Assembly: GCA_003116995.1 (NCBI GenBank)
Contig: BDSL01000002.1
Span: 2,378,001 to 2,442,000, forward strand
Reading direction: 5' to 3'
DNA from: Yamagishiella unicocca
Lineage: Eukaryota; Chlorophyta; Chlorophyceae; Chlamydomonadales; Volvocaceae
DNA: 64,000 nt
Positions 35,015 to 47,300 of the stretch are shown one piece after another. The position numbers and the translations under genes are program-made. How positions within the stretch are numbered: position 1 is the stretch's first letter; the number at the start of each line of letters is the position of its first letter. Under the pieces are notes generated by a model. The model was not told where the DNA came from and did no database searches. It was given only the letters and a program-made list of their open reading frames with translations.

Positions 35015-38000
35015 TCACCACGGCGGCCCCCCGCTGCTGCTCTGCCGGGCGCTCGACCACGCCCCGCCCGCCGCCTCCAGCACCGACGACGGGTCCGGCA
35101 CCGCCACCACCCCCACGTTGTGAGCCGCCCAGTACTCCGCCTTCCGCGAGCCGCACGGCAGCAGCACCGTGGTCAGGCAGTCGTCCGCATCCCCCATCAG
35201 CAGGTTGTTGCGGGTTCCGAAACCAGACAGGAACTTGAACACAGGGCACACGTACGCGTCCAGGATGTGGGTGGGCAGTGTGGCGCCAGGCAGCGCCAGC
35301 GCGCGCGCGAGCTGCGGCACGGCTGGCGTGGTGGTGGCTCTGAGCCACAGCAGCGGCATGGCGCTGTGCAGGATGCCCGGCTCCGGGTCCGCCAGCACGC
35401 GACGCGAGCGGTCCCACCTGGCGCCCTGGATGACCAGGCCGCTCACCAAGCAGCCCTCCGCCAGCGCGGTGCTGAGCATGAGGGTGCTGCCGTCGGCGGC
35501 GGTGAGGGGGGTGTTGCCCAGGGCGCGCGAGCCCAGCTGGGCCAGGCGGTGGCGGGGGAGCATCTGTGGAGGGCGGGGTGGGGTTCGAGGGAAACCCGTG
35601 GATGTCCGAAAAAACGTTTAAAACAGAAGTTTTGAGATGCATGCTGGAGAACTGGGTTGGGGATACGAAAGCCGAAGGTCGTAATATGACCTTTGGCGGC
35701 TAAGCTATATCGGCTACGGCGAGACGCACGGGAGCGAGGACCCCACGCGACGCACGTAAAGTTTTCGCAGAATCGGTTTTGGGCGCTAGTAGGAAAACTG
35801 TGGGAGTTGGGGCGCTATGGGAGAGCGGCCATCGCGGTCCGGTCCCAGTCCCGGTCCTAGTCGGAGGCCCCGGCCCGACCCGCCCGAATACCGACCAGAT
35901 GGGGTGGGGGGATTGCGAAAAGACCCGGTTACGATTACGGCTACGGTTACCGTTACGGTTACGGTGGGGGAAGGGAGGTGGTGAGAAGGTGCCGGGTGGA
36001 TGTTCGAGGGAGACGTGGAGGAGGGTGTGGATTCAGGCGGAGGGAAGGGAGGGAGCATCGTAGCCGGGCGTTTAAGTTTAAGTGCTCTGTCATAGGTGGG
36101 CTGAGGATTACCCCGGGGGCACCTCGCAGCTCCAGCAACCACCCCCCCGTCCCCATCTTCCGCACCTGGTCCTCGTCAACCTGCAGCACCACCGTGTCCA
36201 AGGACACCTGACCCACGGGCCGGCCCACCCGCTCCGCAAAGCTCTGCTGCACAGCCGTGAGGAAGCTGCGCGGCCGGCTCAGCATGCCCAGCGGCACCGC
36301 CACCGGCGGCCCCTCCACCGCCCAGTCGTACAGGAACTCTAGTCGGGCCTGCAGGTCCGTGAGCCAGGTGGCGATGTTGTCGCATTGGAGCTCCACTCGC
36401 TGGTGCAGCCAGGCGCGGGGGACCTGCAGGGGAGAGGGGGAAGGGGAGGGGGGCCGGAAAAACACGTATAAACAGGGCCACGGAGAGGAGGGCGAGGGTG
36501 AGGATAAGGGCGAAAGAGAGAAGCAGGTTCCGGAACCTCCGATCGGGGCGTATAAGTAACTGCGTATGCATACATTTAGCAGCTGCTATCAGGCAGGGTG
36601 CCCCGCTTCCTCCCGCCTCCCAGTTGGAGAGCTCCCGGCCCTCCCGTCCCCTGCCCCTGCCCCCCCCCCGGCCCTCACATGCCCCTGCGCCAGCTGCTGC
36701 ACCAGCTCCGCCACCCCCTCCGACAACCCCTCGTAGCCCTTGATGGCCGCGTTGACGGCGCGGATGGACGTGTGTGTGGTGGCCAGCACCGCGGTGAAGC
36801 TGCCCATCTCGTCGTTGAACACCTGCCGGGGGGCCGGGGGGTTGTAAGGTAATCCGCGAATCCACGGCCGACAAACCAAGGGCGATGAAGGGCCGAGAAG
36901 GGCGCAGCGGCGCCAGGGCAGGTACGCAGCGAGCAGGTGGGGTTGCGGTTAGCGAAGGAGAGCACATGGGTACCAGCGGGGGGGCTACAGGGAGGAGGCA
37001 AGGGGCCTCAGCCCAGCAGCACCCCAGCACACCACCCGCGGCCCTGGCAGCACACCGCCCGCGGCCCGCACCTGCACCATCGCGCGCTGCATGGCCGGGT
37101 GCATCGCCTGCCACCGCTCCAGCGCCGCCTCGCTCATCTCCTCCGTCATCTTGACCGCCTTGTACCGCGGCAGGTAGTTGGGCGGCGTCATCCGCTGCAG
37201 CGCCTCCGCAGCCGCCTGCTGCTGCGGACTCTGCGGCGGCCCGCCCGCAACCCCGGCCTCGGCCGACTCAGCCGACTCGGGATCCTTCCCGCTGCTGTGC
37301 GGCTTGCTCCCGTGCCCGTGCACGTGCGCGTGCGCGTGCCCGTGCCCTCTCCCCGTGCCACCTCCAACGAGCCCCGCCCAGCCGCTCCGGGTCGTGGGGA
37401 TGGGCGTCACCGGCAGCTGCTTCAGCAGGTCCTGGCACACGCTGAGCGCCAGCTGCAGCGGCTTGGTGAGGTCCACCTCGTCGGTGGAGCGCAGCAGCTG
37501 CACTCGCTTGAGGGTGTCCAGCACGTGACGCGTGTATTTGCTGGAGCGGACGGAGGCGGCCCCAGCTGAGAGGCCCACCAGGCGGGGGTCCTCACGGGGT
37601 ATGGACAGGTTGCGGATCTCCTTTGACACCATGGACAGGTCTTGGGTGCAGGAGCCCAGCTTGTCGGGCAGGAGCCTGCGGGGGGAGGGGAGGGGAGGGA
37701 GGGGAGGGGAGGAAGGCCCGTGTTCGTGAGTATGTAAAACCCGTTAGGACAGACGGTTAGAGGCGCATGCTGGAGAACTTTGTTGAGGAAACTAGAGTCG
37801 TAGGTCGAAGGTCGTAGGGGAGGGAAGGGAGGGAGGGGAGGAATCAGAGAACAGGGTGGAGGATGGAGGATGGAGGATGGCGCGAGGGTTCTAAGGTTTG
37901 GGCATGCCGTACAAGGCTGGGGGACATAGTCCCTGTCCTGGCGCCACCTTTCAATCAATTGACCTCTGCATCCGCACCCTCCCCAGCCGCTCCGAACCAA

Positions 38001-38380
38001 CCCCCTTAAACCCTAAAACCCGCGACCCCCCTCACGCCTCACGTTTCCACTGTAGCCGCCGCGGAGGCCTCCGTGGGCTGCAGCTGCTGGTTGAGCAGGC
38101 ACACCAGCAACCGCCGGTCCCAGTCGTGAGTCACCTTGCCGCCGTACAGGCAGTGCCCCACCACGTGCAGCAGCCCCGGCAGCGAGGCGTCGATGTCCGC
38201 GATGGGTTGTTGGTGCACGATGGACATGACCTGGTTGATGCCAGACAGCACGTCGGCGGCGGTGAACTCGTAGGGCCGCCTCCATCCCAGGGCCCGGTAC
38301 TGTAGCCGCTCGGTGAGCATGGCATGGAAGAGGCACAGCCGCAAGATGAGCTGCTTCCACTCGGACGGCAATATGGTCAC
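35015..38380 (-). other. Dynein exons: C-terminal region
   Basis: Exons: 38380-38043, 37675-37072, 36822-36679, 36423-36112, 35563-35015 (stop 35017-35015). Conserved parts are [40 protein letters not shown] and [16 protein letters not shown]. An insertion near 37300-37360 is a His/Gly-rich run ([12 protein letters not shown]). The usual late pattern CPVYKT is CPVFKF here, and the protein ends [13 protein letters not shown]. Confidence 0.9.
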
Positions 38381-41300
38381 CTGGTGGCGGGGAGGGAAGG
38401 GAGGGGGTTCGAGGGAGACCCGTGGATGCCCGAAAAAACCGTTTAAAACAGAAGTTTTGAGATGCATGCTGGAGAACTGAGTTGGGGATACTAAAGCCGA
38501 AGGTCGTAATAAGGAGGGGGGGGCGAGAAGGCCCGGTCACATGATATGGGAGACGGAGGATAGAGACTAGTCGGTGCATGGTTTTGGGACACGCGTTTGA
38601 GTGTGCAGGCGGTGGGGTGAGATGGGGGTGAGTGCAAGGAGGGGAGGAGCGGGGAGGATTGGCGGGCGGATGAAGAGCGGTGGCGGTGTCGGGGGTGTGG
38701 GTTTGGCAAGGAGATAGAGATAGCGCGCGCAGGGTGAGGAGGGCTTTCAAGGGGCCGGACAGGGCGGGGGGCCGGGCGGGGCCCCACCTTCCTCCCGATG
38801 ACGTCGTTGTGGTCCCCGCTGGCGTCCCTGTCCGCCCCGTAGCTGGGCAGCATCTGCTGCGCGTAGCGGCTGTTGGACGCCACCTCCACCGGCAGCTGGC
38901 TCATAACCTGTCGGGGAGGAGGGGCGGGAGGAGGGGCGGGAGGAGGGTGCGGAGGAGGGGCAAGAGGAGGGGCAGGAGGAGGGGCGGGAGGAGGGGCAGG
39001 AGAAGGGTGTGGAGAAGGGGCAAGAGGAGGGGCAGGAGGAGGGGCAGGAGGAGGGGCAGGAGGAGGGGCAGGAGGAGGGTGTAGAGGAAGGCGCGGAGGA
39101 GGGGCAGGACCACACGGTCACCCCCCTGCGACCGCCCGACCACACTCCTCCGGCCACACACACCTGCAGCAGGTTGGCCTTTATCCCGTTGGGCGGGTCC
39201 ATGACCAGCTTGAGGGAGGACTGCAGGATGATGTCCGGGTAGGCGGAGGTGGGCACCGTGGTCAGCCACAGCCGGAAGTTGACGTGCGGCTTGAGCAGCG
39301 GCAGCGCCTGCACCAGCCTGCACAGACTGGGCATCCAGTCGCCGGCCAGGTGGCTGTTCTCCAGGATCACCCAGCGGTCCATGGCTGCGGAGGAAGGGGG
39401 GAAGAGGGGGAGCCGCGAGGAGGGGCGGATTTGCATGTTGCTGTGTTTTTCAGATGGTTTGGGGACATAGGTTGAGTGGAGAGGAAGGTTGAGTGGTCGT
39501 ACCGGTATTACTGGATTCGTTCGTTACTCAAGCACCAACCTACTGTGACCTGCCACGACGCAGCCCCGCACTCGCCCCCATGCCCTCACACCCCACCGCC
39601 AGCCCCAGCGCCGCCCGCACCCACCCACTGCCGAGCGGATGAGCCGGTCCGTGGCCGCGCCCTGGCCCCTGCCGATGGCCATGTGCATGACGCTGATGCC
39701 GCGACTGTCGGCGAACTGCTGCAGGAAGGGCAGCGTGTGGTCGGTGGAGCTGATGAGCACGATGGGCATGGTGGACTCGGTGATGGCGAAGATGGCCTCG
39801 AAGTCCACCAGCTGCTCGTTGGCCACACACGCGGGGCCTAGGTACTCGCGCACAGCCTCCTGAGCCTGGGCCACGAAGCCGCGCGGCTGCAGGCATCGCA
39901 CCAGCAGCAGGCGCTGGAAGGTGTTGAGCTCCCGGATGCGGGCGTGGGGGGGCTCAAGCGGGTCCGGCTCCAGGGGGTCTCGGAGCGCGAAGGGGCTCTC
40001 CAGGCTGGAGGCGAGGGCGAGGTGGTGAGGTGGGGTAGTGTGGGCGAGAGGCCAGGGGAGGGGTTTCGAGGAAGACGCGTGGGGAGGGGCGGGAGCTTTC
40101 GGGAGGGGCGTGGAAAGGGTTGAGGAGTGGGGTGTGAAGGCAATGCAACGCGTGTCGTGCCAGCCAGCAGCGCAGCACCAATCCCCGCCAACGTGCGTCC
40201 ACCGCATCCCCCAAAGCGAACACCACCGGCAGCCGGCGCCTCGCGCAGCAGCAATACCCCGCGGAGTCAAGACCCCCCCGCCTACTCATCGCCCTCCTCC
40301 GAAACCACATCACCCCTCCCCCCGCCCACCACCGCCCTCCTCTGAAACCACCTCACCCCTCCCCCCGCCCACCACCGCCCTCCTCCGAAACCACCCCTCC
40401 CCCCCCAACCCCGGACCCCTCACTCACGTCCCCAGCCCCTCGTAGTACTTCCGTAACATCTCCGTGTTTTTGAAGTCCTCGAACAGCGTCGGCAGCACCC
40501 GGTTGTACGGCTGCAGCTTGCCCAGGTCTCGGAGCCGCGACCAGCTGTCGTCGGGCAGCCATTCTGGCTGCAGGTGATCTGGAAGGTAGGCGGGCGCGGA
40601 GGCTTCGCTGGCGCCCAGTAGGCTCGGCAACAGGCCGGACAGGCGGTGGGATCGGGCGGGGAGGGCGGGGGGGTACGCGGGGGGCTGGCTGGAGCCGGCG
40701 GGGGCGGCAGCCGCCGGGGCCGCGGGGTTCAGGACCGGCGGCTTCGACTGCTGCGGCACGGGTTGCGAGGACTTGGCCAGGCGGCTGGGCGTGTCGGGGC
40801 TGGCTGGCTGGCCCTTGAAGCCTCGCCGCTTGAACATGCCGCTGAAGATGTCATCCGCCTTCATGTCAGGTGCGGCGTTGTTGTTGCTGCTGCTGCTGAA
40901 GGTGACATCCGAAGAGGCGCCCTCCTCGCCGCCGCCGCCGCTACCGCCGCCACCGCCGCCGCCGGTGATGCCGGTGACGTCTTCGCCCTCCTTGAAGGGC
41001 ACGTGCCTTGACCCGAACGGCGACTCCCTGGGCGAGCCGGACGGCACCGCCTCCACGGGCTCGGACAGCTGGTAGGCCTCCCCAGAGCGCCGGGCGGGAG
41101 GGGCAGCCAGCCCCCAAGCCCTGCCCTTCCGTTTGGCCTTGCCCTTCCTCCTCATCACCCCTCCGGCCCCCGCCTCGCCCCCCTCCTTGCCGGCCTCCCC
41201 CTTGGCTCCCTCCTCCTCCCCCTCCTCCTCTCCTCCCTCCTCGCCCTCCTCCTCCTCTTCCTCCTCCTCGCCCTCCACGCCCTGCGACCTCCATGACCCC

Positions 41301-44300
41301 TCCTGGAGCTCCCTCCGAGCCACCTGCTCGTCACCCTCCACCACATCACCACCACCAGCACCACCACCACCCACACCACCAGCGCCGCCGCTGCTGCTAG
41401 TCTCCGCCGCCGCGCCCCCAGGCGACTCCCCAGACGCCGAAACTCCCCCGGGGTTCGCTGAGTGCTGGTGGCGAGGCACAACGCGTGTGGGGGAGTTCAT
41501 CTGCGAGCGGCGACCTCCGCCGGTGATGCTCACGTCGCGGCTGCGAGCACCACCGCCGCCGGCTCGGCGCGGCGGCGTGCGTCCCAGTCCCGCCCGCCCC
41601 GAGGCGAGGCGCATGAAGGTGGGCTTAGCGGTGTAGGTGCTGTCGGTTGCCCTGCCGTACAGTAGTAGGTTGGCCTCGTCCTTGGTTGCGAATCCGCTGG
41701 CCTCCAGGAAGCGGACCATCATCATCACCGCGAAGGGCAGCTTGTCCTCGTCGAACAGGGAGCGGCTGACGTTGGCGTAGAACATGGTGGTGAAGTGCAT
41801 GGTCAGGCTGGCCAGGCGGGTCTTGCCTGCAGGAGCCGAGGGATGAGGTCAGGGGAGAAGGCCGCGGAGAGGGGTTGGGTGGGTGGGTGGAAGGGTGGTG
41901 TGTGTGTCCGCCCAGGTGTCCTAGTTTCTGCACAGGCTAAGCACCGCCCTTGAACCACCACCCGCAACCACCGCCCCCGCAACCGCACGCACCCGAGTTG
42001 GCCCGCAAGCAGGTGACCAGCGCGTCGTTGAACAGCCTCATGAACCAGTGCAGCCCGAACTGGTAGGTGTGCCGTACGTTGGCCAGGTCTGCCAGGCAGA
42101 AGAAGTAGGGCGTCACTCGGGCCACGAAGTACTTTTCTGTGTCGGCCCGCACCAGGTTGATGGCCTTCTGGGAGGCCTCGATGCGGGACACCTTGGCCTT
42201 GATGGCGTCAGTGGACTCCTGAGTCCAGGGAGGGGGAGGGGAGTATTGTGAGGAAAGCCCGGGGCGGGCGGGGTTGGGGTTGGGGGACAACGGTGGAGGT
42301 TGGGGGGTGGTTGGGAGAGGGGTTTGTTGCTGGCGGCTGTGGCCATGTGGTGCTCGGGAAGGTGAAGGGAGGGTTTAGGGTTGCAGGGTTGCAGGGTTGT
42401 AGGGTTTTCGGGGCGGACGGGGGGGCGTGAGGGGACCCCTTGCCCCAGGCAGAATCACTGCCGCTCCCCCCCCCCAGTCCGCACCTGCAGGCTCCGCAGC
42501 AGCTGGTACACTTCGCTCTCCTCCAGCAGCTCCTCCGTGCTGGTGGCGGTGATGGCCTGGGGGGGGGAGGAGGGATTGAGGAAAGTCCGTGGGAGGGGTA
42601 CGAAAGGAGGAGGAGGGAAGGAGGGAAGAAGAAGTGGCGCGGGTGCGCAGGAAGCCTCCCGCCGCTGCTAGCGTAGCCCTCCCTGCGTGGCCTCCCCAAA
42701 GCAATGCAAAGTAACTCCCGAAAGTAGCTCCCGAGAAAGACGTACGAGTCGCCGCCGCCGTACAGTGTCGTACCTGCAGCACCTGGTTCTCCAGCTCCAT
42801 GAGGTCGGCCTCCCCCTTGGCCTTCTGCCGCGTCAGCACCAGGTGCTCGTGCTCCAGGTCGGGCATTTCGTGGCGCAGGGTGGCGGTGATGAGCAGCTCG
42901 CACAGCTGGGCGCGCGTGATGGAGAAGTTGACGACCGTGACGTTGCGCAGGATGTCGGAGGGGAAGCGGGGGGAGCGCAGCCGAGTGGTCACGAACAGCT
43001 GGAAGCTGCGGGGCGGGGGCCGAGGGGGAAGGGGAAGGGGTAGGGGGAGGGGGGAGGGGGGAGGGAGGGCGACGTTGACGGAGGGGAGGGGGGCATATTC
43101 CTTTAGTACCAGCATTGGGAGTCGTTAGAAGGCTATGCGCGCTACTGTTGTCACGTGTCTTCTGTCCGCCGGCCTCACACAAGAGCCCGCAAGCCCTCTC
43201 CCTCCCTGCCTCCCTGCCTCCCTGCCTCCCTGCCTCCCTCCGACAGGCCCACTCACTCCTTGTGGTAGGGTATGAGGTTGTCACCCAGCCGGATCGCAAT
43301 GGAGCCGCGCGTGTCGCCCACCAGCCTGTACGACAGCAGCTGCTCCGTTATGTCGTCCATGTCCTCATCGAAGTTCTCAAGCAGCACTGTGGCGCCCGTC
43401 TCGATGGCCCTGAGGGAGGGTGGGGGGGGATTGGGGGGAGCGGCGGGAGCGGGGGGAGCGGGGAGATGTGGGGAGAACCGTGGGTCGGCAATGAAACGTA
43501 AAACCGGTTAGGAAGCGCTCGGTACACAGGTTTGGAGACGTATGGCTGTGGAAGCGGGGGTCGGGTGGGGTGGCGATGGGGTGCTTAGGCCGTAGGCGGC
43601 AGGACTGGAGAACGTGAGCGGACAGCCCTGACACCGCTGCCGGTACCGCACGGCCGCGTTGCATCGCTAGCAGGATTGCGAGGAGAGGCTGACTGGCCGG
43701 CTGACACGAACACACCTCCTTCCTCCCCCCCCCCTCCCGCACCACCTCCCTCCGGCCGGTCTCTCCTGGCCCCCTCCGTCCCCCTCCCCCCCACGGGTTT
43801 TTTCGGGCATCCACGGGTCTTCCTCGGACCCCCCCACGGGCTTCCTCTCCTCCCACACCCCACCTGAACAGCTGCACCGTGTATCCGGGGTCGGACTGGT
43901 CCAGCACCACAAACGTGACCACGGGGCGGCCGCCGATGCCCTGCAGCCACACGTCGCCGCCGTAGAAGCCCTCGATGAAGCGGTGACCCAGCTCCTGCGG
44001 GTCGTGCAGCAGCACCCAGGTGCCGCACGCCGCCATGATGCCGGCGTTCTCCAGCGCAGTGCGGCTGTGCGGCAGCTGCGAGTCGCGCCAGGTGTCTTGC
44101 TGGGCGGGGCTGGCCAGTGTGTCTACGAGACGGAAGGGGCGGGGGGGCACGACGCCGGTGGCTCGGAGCAGCTCCTGGGGGGGGAGGGGGTGAAGGGGGG
44201 GAAGGGAAAACCCGTGTAGGAGGAAATAAAGTAATAAACCGAGGGGAGGGAGAGTAGGAGGGAGGAGGGGGGAGGAGGGGGGGTAAAGGGATGGTCGGAT

Positions 44301-47300
44301 GGAGGGGCTGGTGTGGTGCAGTTCGCGTAAGGCCCGGGTGCCCCTGGAGGTGCCACGAGGTGCTGGTGCTGTCCAGGGAGGGCTAGGGAGGCTCCCTCGG
44401 TTGGCATGCCATAAGGCCCCTGCCCGCGGGGCTCCCACTCACGTGCCAGTCGTCCTCCACGAGCATCCTCAGGGTGCCGGTCACAGGGCCCAGGTAGGCA
44501 ATGTGGGCGGCGGAGAGGAGCACCTCGCCCAACACCTAGGAGAAGGGGGGCCGAGAGGGGGGGGCCGAGAGGGGGGAGGGGGGGAGCAGGGGCGGGCGGT
44601 GTGGAGGCGGCAGGGTTGCTGGTACGGCAGTCACCGTGTGACAAATGCAGGGGGGTAAGGGGAGGTAAGGGAGGTAATGGGGGGCGAGGCTGGACCAGTC
44701 GGGGGTGCGGGGCCGAGTTGAGGGCCAACGGACCCGCCAGTGAAGCAGGCGGAGGAGCAGGTGGGGGCAGGCAGGCCACGATGGTGGCTGACTTCGCAAT
44801 GACACCCTGGCTGCCAGCAAACCCCCCTTTCCTTCCCCCCTCCCTGGACCCCCCTCCTCACCTCCGCGTGCCTCTTGTCCTGCACCTCGGCGTTGCTCTG
44901 CCAGCGCCCCACCTCCTGCACCACCGCCGCTATGGTGCGGTGCGCCTGCTCGCTCTTGCGCTGCGCCACCGCCATGTCGGCGTCCAGGCGGTTGCGGCTG
45001 TCCTGCGCCTGCTGCAGCTTGCCCTCAAGCTCCTGGGAGGGCGAAGAGGGGCGTCGCGGGGGGGTATGAAATCAATCCGCGAATCCACGGACGACAAACC
45101 AAGGGGACGTCGCGGGGGAGGGTTTGCGAGGAAGACCCGCGGGTCGGCACTGACTAGGAAAGCCGATTGGGAAACGTTTGGTACACACGTCTGGAGATGC
45201 ATGCTGGACATGGGGGAGGGGGGAGAGGGGCAGGAATGGGGAAAGTTTCCGAAGCTCGGGTGGCGGTGCGGCACTGCAGTGGACACGCGTACGACACGTC
45301 GTACAACAGGACGGAGCAAGAGGTGGCATCGCAGGTCCGCGCAGGGCCTTCTCTCGCCTAGTATCGTAACTAGGGCTTCCCTCCCCTCCTCCCCCCGCGC
45401 CCCTCTCCCAGGTAGCATGCACCCCCGCGACGTGCGTAACAAACGGCTTCCTAGTCCCACCAATTTGTTTTATATCCTACTTCCAAAATCCTCCTTATTC
45501 TTCTACATATAAGTTGGTTTAACGCAGAGTACTAATCATAACGTTCAAATCGGCTTTCTAGTCCAAGGCCTTTTCTCAAATCCCCCAGTCACGTTGTCTA
45601 CATTTCCGCTCGCACCGTTATGCGCTCCTGCATCTCCGTCAGCTTGCGGTGGTTGTCCCGCAGCCTCTCCTCCTGCACCCGCAGCCGCGCCTCCGCCTCT
45701 TCCAGCGCGGCCTGAGCGGGATCCACCAGCTTGCGACCCTTCTGGAAGGCGTCCATCGCCTTCACCCACTTGCAGATCGCCGCCGCAGCCTGGGAGGTCC
45801 GTTGCATCACCACGGGGTCGAACATGGGGTTCGCCACGAAGCCCTCCACCTGCCGAGCTACCTCCAACGTCATAGCGTCCTTGTCGTACCCCAGGAGCAT
45901 GTCCAGGAAGTGGAAGTCGGCGAGCAGCTTAGTGGACTCCGACCACCAGGCCTCAGAGATCGCAGGGTCCTCGGGGGGGCCGGAGGAGGCGTCGCCGCCG
46001 CCGCCGGCAAGCGTCACGGCGACGGAGGTGCCGGTGAGGGAGTGGCTGGAGCGGGCGGGGGAGGTGGCTCGGGCGGGGGAGGTGGCGCGTGCGGGGGATG
46101 TGGAGCGGGAGTTGGAGGTGGCTCGGGCTGCGGCTCGCGCCTCTGCCGCCGCGATGAGGGGCGGGATGCGGCCGAGCATGACGCACAGGCAGCGCATGAC
46201 CAGCTTGACGGCTGCGGGTGCAGTGCAGTGGAGGGAGGGAGGGAGGGGGGGAGAGGTTATGGGTAGGGTAGGGATGGGTCGTGGGCTGGTACCAAACGTA
46301 CGTGCTCAAAACGTTTCCTATTCGGTTGTACAACCAGTCAGTGCCGAACCCCGAGTTCCCCCTCCCCCTCCCCTCCCCTCCCGGCGGGTTTTTCCCCCTC
46401 CCCTCACCCCCCTCCTGCCCCGCCCCCCACGCACCGACTGGCGGGCTCCTCATGACCTTGAGCTCCGCGATGGAGCTCTTGTCGATCCTCCGCAGCTCCC
46501 GCAGCGCCGCCTGCAGGGGCGGCATCACGGCCTGGAGCGCCGCGTCGCACGCCGCCCGCAGCGCCTCGCACTCCGCCACCGCCTCCTTGGCGGCGGCCTC
46601 CGCCGGCACGAAGCGCTGCAGCGCCTGCTCCGCCTCGGCCTTCTGGCTGACGATGAGGCTCATCAGCGCCTCCACCTCAGTGCGGCTGCGCTCCAGCTCC
46701 GGACCCTGTGGACGCAGGGTGCCGGCAGTCATTGCGGGGGGGGTGGCATCAAGACCGTAAGCCGGGGGTGGCATCAAGACCGTAAGCCGGGGGTGGCATA
46801 AAGACCGTAAGCCGGGGGTGGCATAAAGACCGGTTACACGACATAGGTGTAATAGCTGGCGCATTGTCTTCGGAGCGCGGGGGGTGGGGGTTATAATAAA
46901 AAAACCGGTAACCCGACTGGGGAAATGCAGTGGGGGGTGGGGGGGGAGAAGGAAACCCGGGGGGTTGGGGGAGGAGCAAGGGTGGAAGGGGGTACGTGTG
47001 GGTGGCGGGGAGGGGGCGCAGGCGAGTAGGCCGGGGGGGAAGAGGAGAAAGGCGGGGTCGGCGGCATGGATTGGGAGGTGGAGGAAAAGCGGTGGAGGGA
47101 CGTAGGGTGGGAGGGGCGGCGTTACTAACTATATAGTTGGGAGCGGGGTGATGAGGTCGCACCATGGATGCGATCTGGCCCCTCAGCGCCGACAGCTTGT
47201 CCTGCATGTCGGTCATCTTGGCGACACCCTGCTGGTACTTCTGGCGGGCGGTGGAGACCACCTGGCGCCGGTGGGGAACCATGGACCTGGGGGGAGGGCA

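Larger units (their letters stand above)
38788..42218 (-). other. Dynein exons: AAA6 with large low-complexity insertion
   Basis: Exons: 42218-41993, 41826-40428, 40004-39625, 39384-39164, 38907-38788. The 1.4-kb exon starts with the conserved [20 protein letters not shown]. It then carries roughly 300 residues of Gly/Ser/Glu-rich sequence, including a long Glu/Gly run and Lys/Arg clusters, before resuming at [19 protein letters not shown]. The following exons give [46 protein letters not shown] and [14 protein letters not shown], all typical of AAA6. Confidence 0.92.
44862..47286 (-). other. Dynein exons: stalk coiled coils and microtubule-binding domain
   Basis: Exons: 47286-47163, 46705-46435, 46211-45616, 45032-44862. 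CC1 includes [20 protein letters not shown] and a second helix ending [14 protein letters not shown]. The 46211-45616 exon holds the microtubule-binding domain ([20 protein letters not shown], then [11 protein letters not shown]). Before it lies a basic Ser/Pro insertion with TSPARA repeated three times. CC2 starts [16 protein letters not shown] and ends in the last exon. Confidence 0.9.

Noticed and set aside
45515..45530. aacgcagagtac, identical to the end of a common cDNA-synthesis primer
   Set aside because: Only 12 nt match, and the flanks continue as ordinary intron DNA with an introner-like fragment, so coincidence is more likely than contamination.
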